Shown here: in pieces, positions 1 to 9,698 of the stretch
Position numbering within the stretch: position 1 is the first letter of the stretch
Layout: every line of letters begins with the position of its first letter
Assembly (NCBI RefSeq): GCF_000175195.1
Contig: NZ_ACQL01000055.1
Span: 1-64,000 of the forward strand
Length of the DNA: 64,000 nt
Direction of reading: 5' to 3'
DNA from: Actinobacillus minor NM305
Lineage (GTDB): Bacteria > Pseudomonadota > Gammaproteobacteria > Enterobacterales > Pasteurellaceae
Notes under the pieces: model-generated
What the model was told of the DNA's origin: nothing
The model's input: only the letters and a program-made list of their open reading frames with translations
The model's database searches: none
Translations under genes and position numbers: made by a program

Positions 1-373
1 AAGCCAACATTCCCGTTGTGGTTGTTTTACCGTGCGTGCCTGAAACGCCAAGCACCCAACGATCTTTAAGAAGATGATCATGTAGCCATTGCGGCCCGGA
101 AGTATAATTCAGCTGATTATTAAGAACATATTCGACACAAGGATTACCTCGGCTCATCGCATTGCCAATAACAACTAAATCTGGCGCAGGCTGAAGTTGT
201 TCAACATCATAATTAGGGATAATTTCAATGCCATGGCTTTCTAAAAAGGTACTCATTGGTGGATAAACATTCGTATCTGAGCCGGTTACTTTATAACCTA
301 ATTCACGGACAATCATCGCTACACCGCCCATAAAAGTGCCACAAATACCGAGAATATGGATATGTTTTTTCAT
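1..373 (-). CDS. mpl: UDP-N-acetylmuramate:L-Ala-gamma-D-Glu-meso-DAP ligase (Mpl), N-terminal part
   Basis: Murein-peptide ligase of the cytoplasm: it joins recycled tripeptide to UDP-MurNAc in cell-wall recycling. The 124 visible codons begin at ATG 373 with MKKHIHILGICGTFMGG, the nucleotide-binding Rossmann start of Mur ligases, and run to the ATP-binding loop GTHGKTTTTGM at the window edge. The NAMSRGNPCVEYVL and SGPQWLHD segments match Mpl better than MurC. The C-terminal two thirds lie beyond base 1. The upstream pgdx gene on the same strand is separated by a strong terminator, so mpl should have its own promoter. Family assignment is from recalled similarity and is firm. Confidence 0.9.
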   Translation of the reverse strand, partial: MKKHIHILGICGTFMGGVAMIVRELGYKVTGSDTNVYPPMSTFLESHGIEIIPNYDVEQLQPAPDLVVIGNAMSRGNPCVEYVLNNQLNYTSGPQWLHDHLLKDRWVLGVSGTHGKTTTTGMLA

Positions 374-411
374 TGCTTTCCTTTAAATTGAAAAATTTGG
401 CTAAGTATAAC

Positions 412-448
412 AAAAAAGGCTAAGTTCTTATAGAACCTAGCCTTTTTT
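412..448 (-). terminator. Bidirectional intrinsic terminator between pgdx and mpl
   Basis: A near-perfect hairpin (AGGCTAxGTTCT / AGAACxTAGCCT) is flanked by six A on the left and six T on the right, so it can work on both strands. It lies just downstream of pgdx on the minus strand. Confidence 0.8.
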
Positions 449-466
449 AGTATTGTTAATGTAACA

Positions 467-1204
467 TTATTTTACATCAAAGTATGCTTGTAAATCATCG
501 CTACCACCGATGTGTTTACCGCCAATGAATACTTGTGGCACACTTGTGCGGCCTGTAATTGCACGTACAGAAGTTGTTGAAGCATCGCGACCTAATACGA
601 TTTCTTCGTATGGTAAGCCTTTCACTTCTAATAATGCTTTCGCTTTTGCACAGAACGGGCAACCTGGTTTAGTGATGATTGATACTGAAGGTTTTGCTTC
701 CCAAGCTGGGTTTAAGTATTTGATCATAGTATCAGCATCAGATACTTTGAATGGGTCGCCTGGTTCTTGTGGTTCGATAAACATTTTTTCAATAGTGCCG
801 TTGTTTACGAACATAGAATAACGCCAAGAACGATCGCCAAAACCTAAATCGTTTTTGCTCACTAACATACCCATACCACGAGTGAAATCACCGTTACCGT
901 CTGGAATTACGGTTACATTTTCAGACTCTTGATCTGCTTTCCAAGCATTCATAACGAAAGTATCGTTTACAGATACACAAACGATTTCATCTACACCTAA
1001 CGCATAGAATTCTTTTGCTAATTCGTTATAACGTGGTAAGTGAGTAGATGAACAAGTTGGTGTAAATGCACCCGGTAAAGAGAACACTACAACTTTTTTG
1101 TTGTTAAATAATTCATCTGTTGTTACATCAATCCAAGCATCGCCTTGGCGTGTGTGGAAGGTTACGCTAGGAACTTTTTGACCAGTCATATCTTTTAAAG
1201 ACAT
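467..1204 (-). CDS. pgdx: Hybrid peroxiredoxin-glutaredoxin (PGdx / hyPrx5)
   Basis: Thiol peroxidase that reduces hydrogen peroxide and alkyl hydroperoxides with glutathione, using its own fused glutaredoxin domain as reductant. The N-terminal Prx5 domain (about residues 1-165) carries the peroxidatic cysteine in PGAFTPTCSSTHLP. The C-terminal glutaredoxin domain (about 170-245) has the CPFC redox pair and the GSH-binding TSVPQVFIGG loop. I start at ATG 1204 (245 aa), because a GGAGA ribosome site precedes it; the longer frame from 1243 adds 13 residues with no ribosome site. It is divergent from oxyR, the usual Pasteurellaceae arrangement, so OxyR control is likely. Confidence 0.95.
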   Translation of the reverse strand: MSLKDMTGQKVPSVTFHTRQGDAWIDVTTDELFNNKKVVVFSLPGAFTPTCSSTHLPRYNELAKEFYALGVDEIVCVSVNDTFVMNAWKADQESENVTVIPDGNGDFTRGMGMLVSKNDLGFGDRSWRYSMFVNNGTIEKMFIEPQEPGDPFKVSDADTMIKYLNPAWEAKPSVSIITKPGCPFCAKAKALLEVKGLPYEEIVLGRDASTTSVRAITGRTSVPQVFIGGKHIGGSDDLQAYFDVK

Positions 1205-1315
1205 TTTTTTTCTCCAATTGGTTATTAAATTTAAATTTTGCACGCATTCTACAAATAAATGTGTAATAATTCATCTTATTTGATTGATAGGTAAGATTTA
1301 TAAAAAGGAGCTATC
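1205..1315. promoter_or_regulatory. pgdx/oxyR divergent promoter region with an OxyR-like half-site
   Basis: This 111-bp gap separates divergent pgdx and oxyR. At 1287-1301 the sequence ATAGGTAAGATTTAT fits the OxyR half-element ATAGnTnnnAnCTAT at all but one defined base and sits just before the oxyR ribosome site, where binding could autorepress. A second half-element is not clear. The site is a pattern match only. Confidence 0.4.
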
Positions 1316-2212
1316 GTGAATATTCGTGATCTTGAATATCTCATTGCACTTGCAGAATATAAACATTTCCGCCGTGCAGCGGATGCTTGTAATGTCAGCC
1401 AGCCGACATTAAGCGGTCAAATTCGTAAACTGGAAGACGAATTAGGCACAATCTTATTAGAACGAACCAGCCGCAAAGTGTTATTCACTCAATCAGGATT
1501 AACGCTGGTAGAGCAAGCCAAAGCCGTTTTACGTGAAGTTAAAATTTTACGAGAAATGGCAAGCAATCAAGGGAAAGAGATGTCTGGGCCACTTCATGTT
1601 GGGATTATTCCAACATTAGGTCCTTACCTTTCTCCGATTATTGTGCCAGCGATGAAGTCAGCATTTCCGGAGTTAGAGTTATATCTTTATGAATTACAAA
1701 CCGCACAGCTTGTCGATCAATTAGCTGCTGGGCAGTTAGACTGTGGGATTTTAGCGTTTGTTAAAGAAAGCGAACCGTTTATTGAAGTGCCACTCTTTAA
1801 CGAAGAGATGTTACTTGCCGTATCAGATAAACACCCTTGGGCAAGTTTAGGCACCTTAGATATTTCAATGCTAAAAAATGAGGAGCTCCTTTTCCTTGAT
1901 GATGGACATTGCTTACGTACACAAGCATTAGATTATTGCCTATCTGTTGGTGCGAAAGAAAGCCCGCATTTTAAGGCAACCAATTTAGAGACCTTACGCA
2001 ATATGGTTTCCGCAAATGTTGGAATTTCATTAATGCCTAAACTTGCGGCACAACCAACAAGCGGTGTGAATTATCTCGAATTTTGCGATCCAAAACCTTA
2101 TCGCTCAATTGGTTTGATTTACCGCCCTGGTTCCCCATTGCGTATGCGTTATGAACGTTTGGCAAAAGGCATTGATGAACTCATGAATAACAAAGAAGGC
2201 TCGGATGAGTAG
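1316..2212 (+). CDS. oxyR: Hydrogen-peroxide-sensing LysR-type regulator OxyR
   Basis: DNA-binding transcription factor that senses peroxide by forming a disulfide and then activates antioxidant genes. The N-terminal winged helix ([22 protein letters not shown], then [13 protein letters not shown]) is LysR-type. Both redox cysteines are present in [14 protein letters not shown], matching Cys199 and Cys208 of E. coli OxyR. Start is GTG 1316 behind AAAAAGGAG. Length 298 aa is close to the 305 of E. coli. It is divergent from pgdx and overlaps fabR by 8 bp, so the two are probably co-transcribed. Confidence 0.96.
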   Translation: MNIRDLEYLIALAEYKHFRRAADACNVSQPTLSGQIRKLEDELGTILLERTSRKVLFTQSGLTLVEQAKAVLREVKILREMASNQGKEMSGPLHVGIIPTLGPYLSPIIVPAMKSAFPELELYLYELQTAQLVDQLAAGQLDCGILAFVKESEPFIEVPLFNEEMLLAVSDKHPWASLGTLDISMLKNEELLFLDDGHCLRTQALDYCLSVGAKESPHFKATNLETLRNMVSANVGISLMPKLAAQPTSGVNYLEFCDPKPYRSIGLIYRPGSPLRMRYERLAKGIDELMNNKEGSDE

Positions 2213-2825
2213 TCTCGGCGTTCGTGCTCAACAAAAAGAAAGAACACGCCGCGCATTAGTTGATGCGGCGTTTAATCAGCTTAGCGCAGAAAAAAGTTTC
2301 AGCAACCTCAGTTTGCGAGAAGTTGCAAGAGAAGCTGGGATTGCACCGACTTCGTTTTATCGCCATTTTAAAGATATGGATGAACTCGGTTTAGCTATGG
2401 TAGATGAGTCTGGTTTGGTACTCCGTCAATTGATGCGCCAAGCCCGTAAGCGCATAGAAAAGGGTGGCAGTGTTGTCGTGCTCTCTGTAGAAACATTCTT
2501 TGAACTGATTGCAAGTCGCCCCAATGTGTTTAGACTTTTACTTCGAGAAAGTTCAGGGACGTCCCAAGCCTTTCGTACGGCGGCTTCTCGTGAAATCCAG
2601 CATTTTGTTGAAGAGCTAACAGATTATATCTTAATGCGAGAGCCAACGATTGGGCGAGATATTGCTTATATTCAATCGGAAGGCTTAGTTACGCTGGTAT
2701 TTACAGCTGGCTCACATGCTTTAGATATGAATAACCAACAACGAGAAGAATTAAAAAAACGCGTTATGATGCAACTAAGAATGTTAATTCACGGCGCCAC
2801 AGCTTATGCAAATCGGAAGCTATAA
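2205..2825 (+). CDS. fabR: TetR-family unsaturated fatty acid biosynthesis repressor FabR
   Basis: Repressor that in E. coli balances saturated and unsaturated fatty acids by controlling fabA and fabB. The protein matches FabR closely: [22 protein letters not shown], then the HTH segment [19 protein letters not shown] (about residues 41-59), then an effector domain with [14 protein letters not shown]. Length 206 aa is normal. The start overlaps the last 8 bases of oxyR, which indicates translational coupling. A 16-bp stem hairpin follows the stop. The oxyR-fabR neighbourhood resembles the E. coli oxyR-sthA-fabR region without sthA. Confidence 0.93.
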   Translation: MSSLGVRAQQKERTRRALVDAAFNQLSAEKSFSNLSLREVAREAGIAPTSFYRHFKDMDELGLAMVDESGLVLRQLMRQARKRIEKGGSVVVLSVETFFELIASRPNVFRLLLRESSGTSQAFRTAASREIQHFVEELTDYILMREPTIGRDIAYIQSEGLVTLVFTAGSHALDMNNQQREELKKRVMMQLRMLIHGATAYANRKL

Positions 2826-2827
2826 TC

Positions 2828-2874
2828 GTTGTTAATTTCCCTCTTTACAGATGAAATTGAGGGAAATTAACAAC
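2828..2874. terminator. Long-stem hairpin between convergent fabR and rsmC
   Basis: A perfect 16-bp inverted repeat (arms 2828-2843 and 2859-2874) encloses a 15-nt loop. There is no clean T-run on either side, so termination would rest on the stem. The position between two convergent genes fits a shared terminator. Confidence 0.5.
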
Positions 2875-2882
2875 AATTCAGA

Positions 2883-3869
2883 TTAAGCCTTAGCGGAATA
2901 AACTTTAAATTTAGTAGATTTCGCTAATAGCTGATGAGAGCCAAATGCTTGATCTAATAAATCCGGATAAGGTAAAAAAGCATTTGCTACGATCCGCAAT
3001 TCTCCTCCTCTCGTTAAGTGATTTTTAGCTTGTAGAATAAGATTTTCTACGGCTCGATAAGCAGTATCGATCCCATCATGGAATGGTGGGTTTGAAATAA
3101 TTAAATCAAAACGCCCATCAATATGTGAGAACACATCGCTGGCGATGACCTTTCCTTCAAGTTGGTTTTCAGCAAGCGTTCTTTCACTTGAAGCTAATGC
3201 CATTGCGTGAATATCACTCATCGTTAATTTAATTTTCGGGAACATTTTTTTCAAACTCGCCCCAATTACCCCTGCGCCACAACCTAAATCTAATACATCA
3301 CCTTTTAATCCATCAGCTTTATGGAAGGTAGAAAGTAAGAGTTTTGTGCCTCCATCTAGCTCTGATGAGCTAAATACAGCTGGTAAGGCAAAAATATCCA
3401 ATTCATTTAAGCGGTAAGATTTCCAGAATTTTTTGCAATCGAAGTTTGGAACAGTGTGTAGTTCAAAGTGGTACAAACCACAACGGCGTGCCGAATCAAT
3501 TTTGGCAATATTACCAAATGGCTCAAGCATTTTTTCAACTGAGCGCACACCGGCACGATTTTCCCCGATAACCAATAATGCTTGCCCTGGTGATGATTGC
3601 GATAGCCATTGCAAGAGTTGAAACTGACATTCTTGTTTGTTTTTTGTCCAGTAAAATACGCCTAATTCTGCTTGATTTGGATTTTCTAAGCTAAATTCAA
3701 CCGCTTGTCGATGATGAGCGTAATCAAAATAGTTCGTTAAAGTATGGACTTTTTTTGCTTTAGTGAGCGATTGAGCAAAATCGTCTCGTACATCGCCAAA
3801 AAATAAGATAGATTTGCCTTCAAACACGGGCAAATGACGTGCTAAAACTTCACTTTCAATGGATAACAT
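2883..3869 (-). CDS. rsmC: 16S rRNA (guanine-1207-N2) methyltransferase RsmC
   Basis: SAM-dependent enzyme that methylates G1207 in helix 34 of 16S rRNA on the small subunit. The 328-aa protein has the RsmC two-domain layout: a degenerate N-terminal methyltransferase-like half and a catalytic C-terminal half with the SAM site DVLDLGCGAGVIGASL (about residues 191-206) and the amino-methylase motif NPPFHDG (about 260-266). It is divergent from holD, the same arrangement as in E. coli, which supports both calls. Confidence 0.93.
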   Translation of the reverse strand: MLSIESEVLARHLPVFEGKSILFFGDVRDDFAQSLTKAKKVHTLTNYFDYAHHRQAVEFSLENPNQAELGVFYWTKNKQECQFQLLQWLSQSSPGQALLVIGENRAGVRSVEKMLEPFGNIAKIDSARRCGLYHFELHTVPNFDCKKFWKSYRLNELDIFALPAVFSSSELDGGTKLLLSTFHKADGLKGDVLDLGCGAGVIGASLKKMFPKIKLTMSDIHAMALASSERTLAENQLEGKVIASDVFSHIDGRFDLIISNPPFHDGIDTAYRAVENLILQAKNHLTRGGELRIVANAFLPYPDLLDQAFGSHQLLAKSTKFKVYSAKA

Positions 3870-3952
3870 AATTTCTGTATAAGGTTGAGAAAAGATTTCC
3901 CCATTCTACCGACTTTTGCTACTATTCCCTATCAATTTTTATGAGAAAAAAG

Positions 3953-4360
3953 ATGAATAGACGAGATTTATTACTCAGCGAAATGGGTATTACACAATGG
4001 CAACTTAAGAAACCGGAAGTCTTAAAAGGCGATGCACAAATTCGCTTGAATTCGGCAATAAAATTGGTGGTAATTTGTAAAGCAGATTATCAAACAACCG
4101 GTTTATTCCGAGATGTGTTGCATTCGCTTTCGCTACAAGATGTAGAATACCAATGGTTGGACAACGAGCAATCTCAACGTTTAACGGTTGATCATTCCAT
4201 TTTACTTTGGCTGATCGAAGAAGAACAAGCGGGTAAAATTGAGCAACATTTTGCAAATCAAACGATTATTCAGACCGCTAGTTGGAACGAATTGGCAAAA
4301 GTGGAAGAAAAGCGGAAACTTTGGAAAGCGTTAGAACAGTTTTGTAAAGTTATAGAATAA
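3953..4360 (+). CDS. holD: DNA polymerase III psi subunit HolD
   Basis: Psi subunit of the clamp loader; it bridges the chi subunit (and so SSB) to the tau/gamma complex. The N-terminal segment MNRRDLLLSEMGITQWQLKKP is the conserved chi-binding tail of Pasteurellaceae and enteric HolD. I choose ATG 3953 (135 aa), because the residues before it (from ATG 3941) are not conserved and GAGAAAAAAG precedes it. The rest is poorly conserved, as usual for psi. rimI, which follows holD in E. coli, is found here near 58.3 kb. Confidence 0.85.
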   Translation: MNRRDLLLSEMGITQWQLKKPEVLKGDAQIRLNSAIKLVVICKADYQTTGLFRDVLHSLSLQDVEYQWLDNEQSQRLTVDHSILLWLIEEEQAGKIEQHFANQTIIQTASWNELAKVEEKRKLWKALEQFCKVIE

Positions 4361-4367
4361 CCGGATT

Positions 4368-4462
4368 TGTAGGGACACACTGCGTGTGTCCACAAAATTT
4401 TATAACAGACGCATTGTGTGCCCGCAAAATTTTACAACGGACACACGCAGTGTGTCCCTACA
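4368..4462. repeat. Palindromic intergenic repeat with perfect 24-bp inverted ends
   Basis: Arms at 4368-4391 and 4439-4462 are perfect reverse complements (24 of 24), built on GGACACACTGCGTGTGTCC. Between them is a decayed copy of the same unit (about 4408-4424), each unit followed by a C-AAAATTTTA segment, so the element is also a degenerate tandem of about 35 bp. It lies between convergent holD and znuA. It looks like a REP- or MITE-type element, and no coding frame is evident. Confidence 0.75.
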
Positions 4463-4537
4463 CAATTAATTGAAATTCTTAGCAAATTTTCGGTAATTTA
4501 CCGTAGAGCTAATTACATTAGCCCCATTTCCCAATCA

Positions 4538-5458
4538 CTATTTTTCTGCCAAACATTGGCTAAATTCATCCGCTAAACTTTGTAAGAATGTCGGATAAGC
4601 ATTTTTACCCATTTCAATTTTAGCACCAAGTGGATCGAGCTGTCCGACTTTAACTTGCGTACCCTTACTTAAGCTTTCAATGACTCGTGGCGTAAATTGT
4701 GGCTCAGCAAATAAACATTTAGCTTGTTTTGAGCTAACGTTTTCTTTAATTTTTGCTAACGTTTTTGCCCCCGGTGCAACGGTAGGGTTGATCGTAAAAG
4801 AGCCAAGTGAGTGCAATCCATAAGCCGACTCAAAATAACCATAAGCCTCGTGGAATGTGTAGTAACCTTTTTCTTTAACCGGAGCAAGCTGTTTTTGCAA
4901 CTCAGCTTTTTTCGCTGTTAATACGGTTTTAAAATGAGCTAAGTTATCCGCAATTTTGGCTTTTTGTGCAGGATATTGTTGTGTCAGACGAGCGGCGATT
5001 TGTTCTGCCGCAATATCTGCCGCATCAGAAGAGAGCCAAATGTGCCAGTCTTTACTGTGATCATGCCCATCGTGAGAATGGCTATGTTCATGATGACCAT
5101 GATCATGTTCGTGTTCATCGTGCTTTTCTGTTTTTGCGACAATTTCTGCAATAGCCGGCACTTCCGATAAGGTTAGTACGCGTTCTTTCGGTAGTTTATC
5201 AATACTCTTGTCTAAAAAAGATTCTAAACCATGCCCAACCCATACAACTAATTGCGCAGAATTTAATTGTTCTACATCTGAAGGTTTTAAGCTGTAATCA
5301 TGTGGTGAAGCGCTTACAGGCAAGAGTACTTTTGTATCTGTTACACCATCAGTAATGGCATTTGCAATAAACCCTAAAGGTTTAATCGTTGTTAATACTT
5401 CTGCATGGCTAAACAAACTTAAGGAAAGTAGGCTTAGCGATAGGATTGTTTTTTTCAT
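4538..5458 (-). CDS. znuA: Periplasmic zinc-binding protein ZnuA of the high-affinity zinc ABC importer
   Basis: Captures zinc in the periplasm and delivers it to the ZnuB/ZnuC transporter. A Sec signal peptide (MKKTILSLSLLSLSLFSHA) starts the 306-aa protein. It has the cluster A-I solute-binding fold with metal-site histidines in SPHDYSLKPSD (about residue 53) and FHEAYGYFE, and the family's His/Asp/Glu-rich loop at about residues 112-136. The znuBC genes are not adjacent, which is common in this family. A Zur operator is expected upstream, but I could not identify one with confidence. Confidence 0.94.
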   Translation of the reverse strand: MKKTILSLSLLSLSLFSHAEVLTTIKPLGFIANAITDGVTDTKVLLPVSASPHDYSLKPSDVEQLNSAQLVVWVGHGLESFLDKSIDKLPKERVLTLSEVPAIAEIVAKTEKHDEHEHDHGHHEHSHSHDGHDHSKDWHIWLSSDAADIAAEQIAARLTQQYPAQKAKIADNLAHFKTVLTAKKAELQKQLAPVKEKGYYTFHEAYGYFESAYGLHSLGSFTINPTVAPGAKTLAKIKENVSSKQAKCLFAEPQFTPRVIESLSKGTQVKVGQLDPLGAKIEMGKNAYPTFLQSLADEFSQCLAEK

Positions 5459-5861
5459 TTTTGTCTCCTTTCAATGTAAACGCAAAGTATTCTATCAGAA
5501 CTGATTTAATTTACCATATTTTTTTTATGGCTTTTAAGTCTCGTATAAGTTTCTTTTGATTTACTTCATGAGAATTACCTTGCCTTTTCTTACGGCAAAA
5601 TGCGATAATACAGCGTTATTTTATGCTTGATTTTTAGCATAAAAAACACTTTAAACAAGCCTGAAAGAGAGGCTAATGATTTGCCTTTGCAGCCATTTTA
5701 GACAAACGAAATGGGCGTAAGACAAAGAACTATGGCTAGACGAGAGACAGTCGGGAGATTGACACTATGCACTAAGATTTAATGTGCGCTAATCTCGATG
5801 TTTGGGACGCTCCCTAAAAGACACTAGCATGTAACAACAATAATGAAATAAGAGAAACACA
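5459..5861 (+). promoter_or_regulatory. Long leader of rne and divergent znuA promoter region
   Basis: This 403-bp gene-free stretch lies between divergent znuA and rne. The part next to rne (about 5640-5860) is GC-richer, contains several short inverted segments and ends with an AAGAGA ribosome site before ATG 5862. In enteric bacteria the long rne leader lets RNase E feedback-regulate its own mRNA. A similar role here is inference from position and length, and I did not find the conserved leader hairpins with certainty. Confidence 0.4.
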
Positions 5862-8783
5862 ATGAAAAGAATGTTAATCAATGCAACTCAAAAAGAAGAG
5901 TTGCGCGTTGCCTTAGTGGATGGGCAACGACTGTTCGATTTGGACATTGAAAGTCCAGGGCATGAACAGAAAAAATCCAATATTTATAAAGGGAAAATTA
6001 CCCGTGTTGAACCAAGCCTTGAGGCGGCATTTGTCGATTACGGTGCCGAGCGTCATGGTTTCCTCCCTTTGAAAGAAATTTCCCGTGAATACTTCCCTTC
6101 AGACTATGTTTTTAATGGTCGCCCAAATATCAAAGATATTATCAAAGAAGGTCAGGAAGTTATCGTTCAAGTCAGTAAAGAAGAACGTGGCAACAAAGGC
6201 GCAGCTTTAACGACCTTTATTTCTTTGGCGGGAAGCTATCTTGTTTTAATGCCAAATAACCCTCGTGCAGGCGGTATTTCTCGCCGTATTGAGGGCGATG
6301 AGCGTTTAGAGTTAAAAGAGGCCTTAGATTGCTTAGATGTGCCTGAGGATGTTGGTCTTATCGTCCGTACTGCCGGTGTGGGCAAATCGCCGGAAGAATT
6401 ACAGTGGGACTTAAAAGTTTTACTACATCACTGGGAAGCGATTAAAAATGCAGCGCAATCACGTCCTGCCCCGTTCTTAATTCATCAAGAAAGTGATGTG
6501 ATTGTTCGTGCGATCCGTGATTACCTCCGCCGTGATATTGGCGAAATTTTAATTGATAATAAAAAAATCTTTGAAAAAGCCAAAAATCATATTCGCTTAG
6601 TACGTCCTGATTTTATCAACCGCGTTCGCTTATACGAAGGCGAAGTACCGCTATTTAGCCACTATCAAATTGAATCTCAGATTGAGTCTGCGTTCCAACG
6701 TGAAGTGCGTTTACCATCAGGTGGCTCAATTGTTATTGATGTTACCGAAGCTTTAACCGCAATTGATATTAACTCTTCTCGCTCAACACGAGGGGGCGAT
6801 ATTGAAGAGACAGCGTTAAACACGAACTTAGAAGCAGCTGATGAGATTGCTCGTCAATTACGTTTACGCGACTTAGGTGGGTTAATTGTTATCGACTTTA
6901 TTGATATGACACCGGTTCGCCATCAACGCGAAGTGGAAAATCGTATCCGTGAAGCGACACGCCAAGACCGTGCAAGAATTCAATTTAGCCGTATTTCTCG
7001 CTTTGGCTTACTTGAAATGAGTCGTCAGCGTTTGAGCCCTTCATTAAGTGAAGCCTCAAGCCATATTTGTCCTCGTTGCCAAGGTACAGGTAAAGTTCGC
7101 GATAATGAATCGATCGCACTTTCTATCTTACGTTTAGTTGAAGAAGAAGCAATCAAAGAAAACTCAGCACAAGTTCATGCGATTGTGCCTGTTGAGGTAG
7201 CATCTTACTTATTAAATGAAAAACGTAAGGCGATTTCAGGTATTGAAAAACGTCATGATGTTAATGTTGTCGTAGTACCAAGCGAAAGTATGGAAACGCC
7301 ACATTTCAGCGTATATCGTTTACGTGAAAATGAAATTGTCCCAACGTTAAGTTACGATTTAGCAAAACATTACCATGAAAGAGAGGAAGAAGAACATTCT
7401 TTCCACCATCATGTAAATTCTGATGAAGCTTTGGTTAGCCGTAACGAACCGGTTATTACGGTAGAAACGGTATTAAATAGTTCCGAGCTTAATCTTCAAC
7501 CTGCACCAACGCCAGCAGAGCCTGAGAAACCATCGTTGTTTAGTCGTTTACTGGCGAAGCTAAAAGCATTATTTGCGACTGAAGAAAAAGTTGAAGAAAA
7601 AACAAAAGCGAAACCTCGTAATTCTCGTGAGCGCCGCAATAACCGCCAACGCAATAATCGCCAAGAGCGTAAAGCTCAAACACAACAAGATGAGAGTAAA
7701 GCTACTAAGGTAGAAAAAGCGGAGAAGGTCAAACAGCCTCGCCGTCAAATTGTTGAAGAGACAGCTGGTGTAACGGAAGAACCAAAATCAACTGTAACAG
7801 AGCGCCGCCAACGCCGGGACTTACGTAAAAAAGTTCGTGTGGAAAATACAACAGATATGGCGACTGAAGAACCAATTTTGGTAGAAGAAGCGGTCAAACC
7901 GGTTGTAGAACAAAAAGTGCAACAAGCTGATAAAATCCAACCGCTTGTAACACAGGAGAATGTGGTAAGTGAAGATGAAACCAAAACGGAAAGCCGTGAA
8001 AATAATCGTCCACGCCGTTTACCTCGTCATCTTCGTGTTGGAAACCAACGTCGTCGTGAAAATCGCCAACGTGTACAAGCAATGCCTTTAGCTGCTGCGG
8101 TGGCATCACCGGAAGCGGCAAGCGGTAAAATTTTACTAGCGCCTGTACGTACAGCTAAACCGACACAAGATAAAACAGCATTCTTATCTGTTGATGAAAT
8201 GTTAGAACAACAATCACCGGAAATGAATGTAAAATCAAATGAGAGCTCTACGGAAGAAAAGGTAGCTAACTCAAGTGTTCCATTTGGTGCTTTTGTTACA
8301 CAACAAACCCATCGTGATCTTGTGAAAGAAAAACACGAAGAAAAAGTTATCTCTGTTGAGCAAGAAATTAAACCGGAAGTCATTTCGGTTGAAGAGCATA
8401 TTGCCCCATTTGGTGGCGTGGTTAGCCAACATTCCGATAGAGATTTGGTTAAAGAGAAAAATGAACGTGTACAGAAGTTTAAAGCTCAGGCAACCATTGC
8501 GCCTGCTATTGTAGAAGAAACATCTTCAATTATTGAAGCACCTGTTTCAACTTATCAAAGCAGCTATGTGTTTGAAGGGCATTTAGGAACTTTCTCACGT
8601 GTTCAACATACTCGAGTTGAAATGACAAGAGCAGAAGCGCCTCAAGAATTACGTTCCGATTATGAAGTTAAGGAATGGCTAAGCTCTAAATACTATTTCT
8701 ATGGTAAAGGGTTTGGTGGTCATTCAAGTGCGGTAAGTCATGTACATTCCGCGCCTCGTGTAGCTTCAAATGACCTAGTCTAG
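5862..8783 (+). CDS. rne: Ribonuclease E
   Basis: Essential endonuclease of mRNA decay and rRNA/tRNA processing, and the scaffold of the degradosome at the inner membrane. The catalytic half (about residues 1-530) has the S1 domain near 35-125, the two magnesium-binding aspartates in [15 protein letters not shown] and [11 protein letters not shown], and the zinc-link CPRC (about 404-407). The C-terminal half is Glu/Lys/Arg-rich and unstructured, with Arg-rich RNA-binding stretches (about 581-610 and 725-745) and two copies of a PFGxxVxQxxxRDLVKEK motif at about 807 and 849. Length 973 aa is typical. Confidence 0.97.
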   Translation: MKRMLINATQKEELRVALVDGQRLFDLDIESPGHEQKKSNIYKGKITRVEPSLEAAFVDYGAERHGFLPLKEISREYFPSDYVFNGRPNIKDIIKEGQEVIVQVSKEERGNKGAALTTFISLAGSYLVLMPNNPRAGGISRRIEGDERLELKEALDCLDVPEDVGLIVRTAGVGKSPEELQWDLKVLLHHWEAIKNAAQSRPAPFLIHQESDVIVRAIRDYLRRDIGEILIDNKKIFEKAKNHIRLVRPDFINRVRLYEGEVPLFSHYQIESQIESAFQREVRLPSGGSIVIDVTEALTAIDINSSRSTRGGDIEETALNTNLEAADEIARQLRLRDLGGLIVIDFIDMTPVRHQREVENRIREATRQDRARIQFSRISRFGLLEMSRQRLSPSLSEASSHICPRCQGTGKVRDNESIALSILRLVEEEAIKENSAQVHAIVPVEVASYLLNEKRKAISGIEKRHDVNVVVVPSESMETPHFSVYRLRENEIVPTLSYDLAKHYHEREEEEHSFHHHVNSDEALVSRNEPVITVETVLNSSELNLQPAPTPAEPEKPSLFSRLLAKLKALFATEEKVEEKTKAKPRNSRERRNNRQRNNRQERKAQTQQDESKATKVEKAEKVKQPRRQIVEETAGVTEEPKSTVTERRQRRDLRKKVRVENTTDMATEEPILVEEAVKPVVEQKVQQADKIQPLVTQENVVSEDETKTESRENNRPRRLPRHLRVGNQRRRENRQRVQAMPLAAAVASPEAASGKILLAPVRTAKPTQDKTAFLSVDEMLEQQSPEMNVKSNESSTEEKVANSSVPFGAFVTQQTHRDLVKEKHEEKVISVEQEIKPEVISVEEHIAPFGGVVSQHSDRDLVKEKNERVQKFKAQATIAPAIVEETSSIIEAPVSTYQSSYVFEGHLGTFSRVQHTRVEMTRAEAPQELRSDYEVKEWLSSKYYFYGKGFGGHSSAVSHVHSAPRVASNDLV

Positions 8784-8815
8784 GCAAAAATCTTAAATCA
8801 TATTATTTTTCAATT

Positions 8816-8846
8816 AAATGCTACTTGAAATCAAGTAGCATTTTTT
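8816..8846 (+). terminator. Intrinsic terminator of rne
   Basis: A perfect stem ATGCTACTTG / CAAGTAGCAT with a 4-nt loop (8818-8841) is followed by a run of six T. It lies 33 bases after the rne stop and just before the end of convergent radC. Confidence 0.85.
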
Positions 8847-8856
8847 ACGAGAAATG

Positions 8857-9522
8857 TTAAAGCGTTTCAAGCTTTTCTTCTTCAAAGGAAAAATAATCCC
8901 CTTTTCCGACAATAATATGATCTACAAAACGAATATCCACTAAACCGCACGCCATTTCGATACGGCGGGTTAAATGGCGATCTGCTTCGCTCGGTGTGCA
9001 TTCGCCAGAAGGATGGTTGTGCGCAATAATGATAGCCGCTGCATTACATTTTAGTGCGGCTTTTATCACCTCTCTTGGATGAACGCTTGCTTGATTGATA
9101 GTACCAAAAAACATTTTTTCAGTCCGAATGAGGCGGTTTTGGTTATCTAAAAAGAGTACCATAAAAACTTCTCTCTCCCAGTGTTCGAGCTCGGATTGAA
9201 AATACATGATAGCGACATAAGGATCATTAATGGTTTCATTCGCTTGCATTTGTTGAGAAAGATAGCGTTTGGTCATTTCCTTAGTCGCTTGTAACTGAAT
9301 ATATTGGGTTTGCCCCAACCCTCGCACTTGGCAAAACTCTTCTAAAGGAGCGGTTAAAAGCCCCCGTAGAGAACCAAATTCGGTAAGTACATTCGCAGAA
9401 AGCTCCATAACCGGAGTCCCTTTAATTCCTGTACGTAAGAAAATCGCAAGCAGTTCTTGATCATTTAATGACTCAACACCTTGTTGCAATAATTTTTCAC
9501 GTGGCATCATTGTTTTATGCAT
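8857..9522 (-). CDS. radC: RadC-family protein (JAB1/MPN metalloprotease-like domain)
   Basis: Widely conserved protein; the old DNA-repair assignment is doubtful and its biochemical role is not settled. The N-terminal helix-hairpin-helix-like segment covers about residues 15-75. The C-terminal JAB/MPN domain contains the metal-binding motif HNHPSGECTPSEAD (about residues 168-181), with the E of FLDN-type strands upstream. Length 221 aa is normal. Start 9522 has AAAAAAGGAA upstream; internal ATGs at 9510 and 9507 are possible. It is divergent from coaBC, in the E. coli order. Confidence 0.9.
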   Translation of the reverse strand: MHKTMMPREKLLQQGVESLNDQELLAIFLRTGIKGTPVMELSANVLTEFGSLRGLLTAPLEEFCQVRGLGQTQYIQLQATKEMTKRYLSQQMQANETINDPYVAIMYFQSELEHWEREVFMVLFLDNQNRLIRTEKMFFGTINQASVHPREVIKAALKCNAAAIIIAHNHPSGECTPSEADRHLTRRIEMACGLVDIRFVDHIIVGKGDYFSFEEEKLETL

Positions 9523-9698
9523 ATTTAATTATTCCTTTTTTAACCAGCACAAGGGTAAGGAAAAACGGAGAAAGAATCAAAAGCCAAAATCAAAATTTTC
9601 GAAGCGTGTCGCAAAACAAATTAAAAAAAGTTTTTGTTGTGAGTGAGTGCCTAGTTGCGTAAAATATTAAGTCACTTATTATGGAATTAGGATAGAAA

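Noticed and set aside
4964-5170. Met/Ile-rich frame opposite the znuA His-rich loop
   Set aside because: It arises from the repeated CAT/GAT codons of the loop on the other strand.
9468-9662. 64-codon frame across the radC/coaBC promoter region
   Set aside because: It overlaps radC in antisense and lacks a ribosome site and recognisable features.
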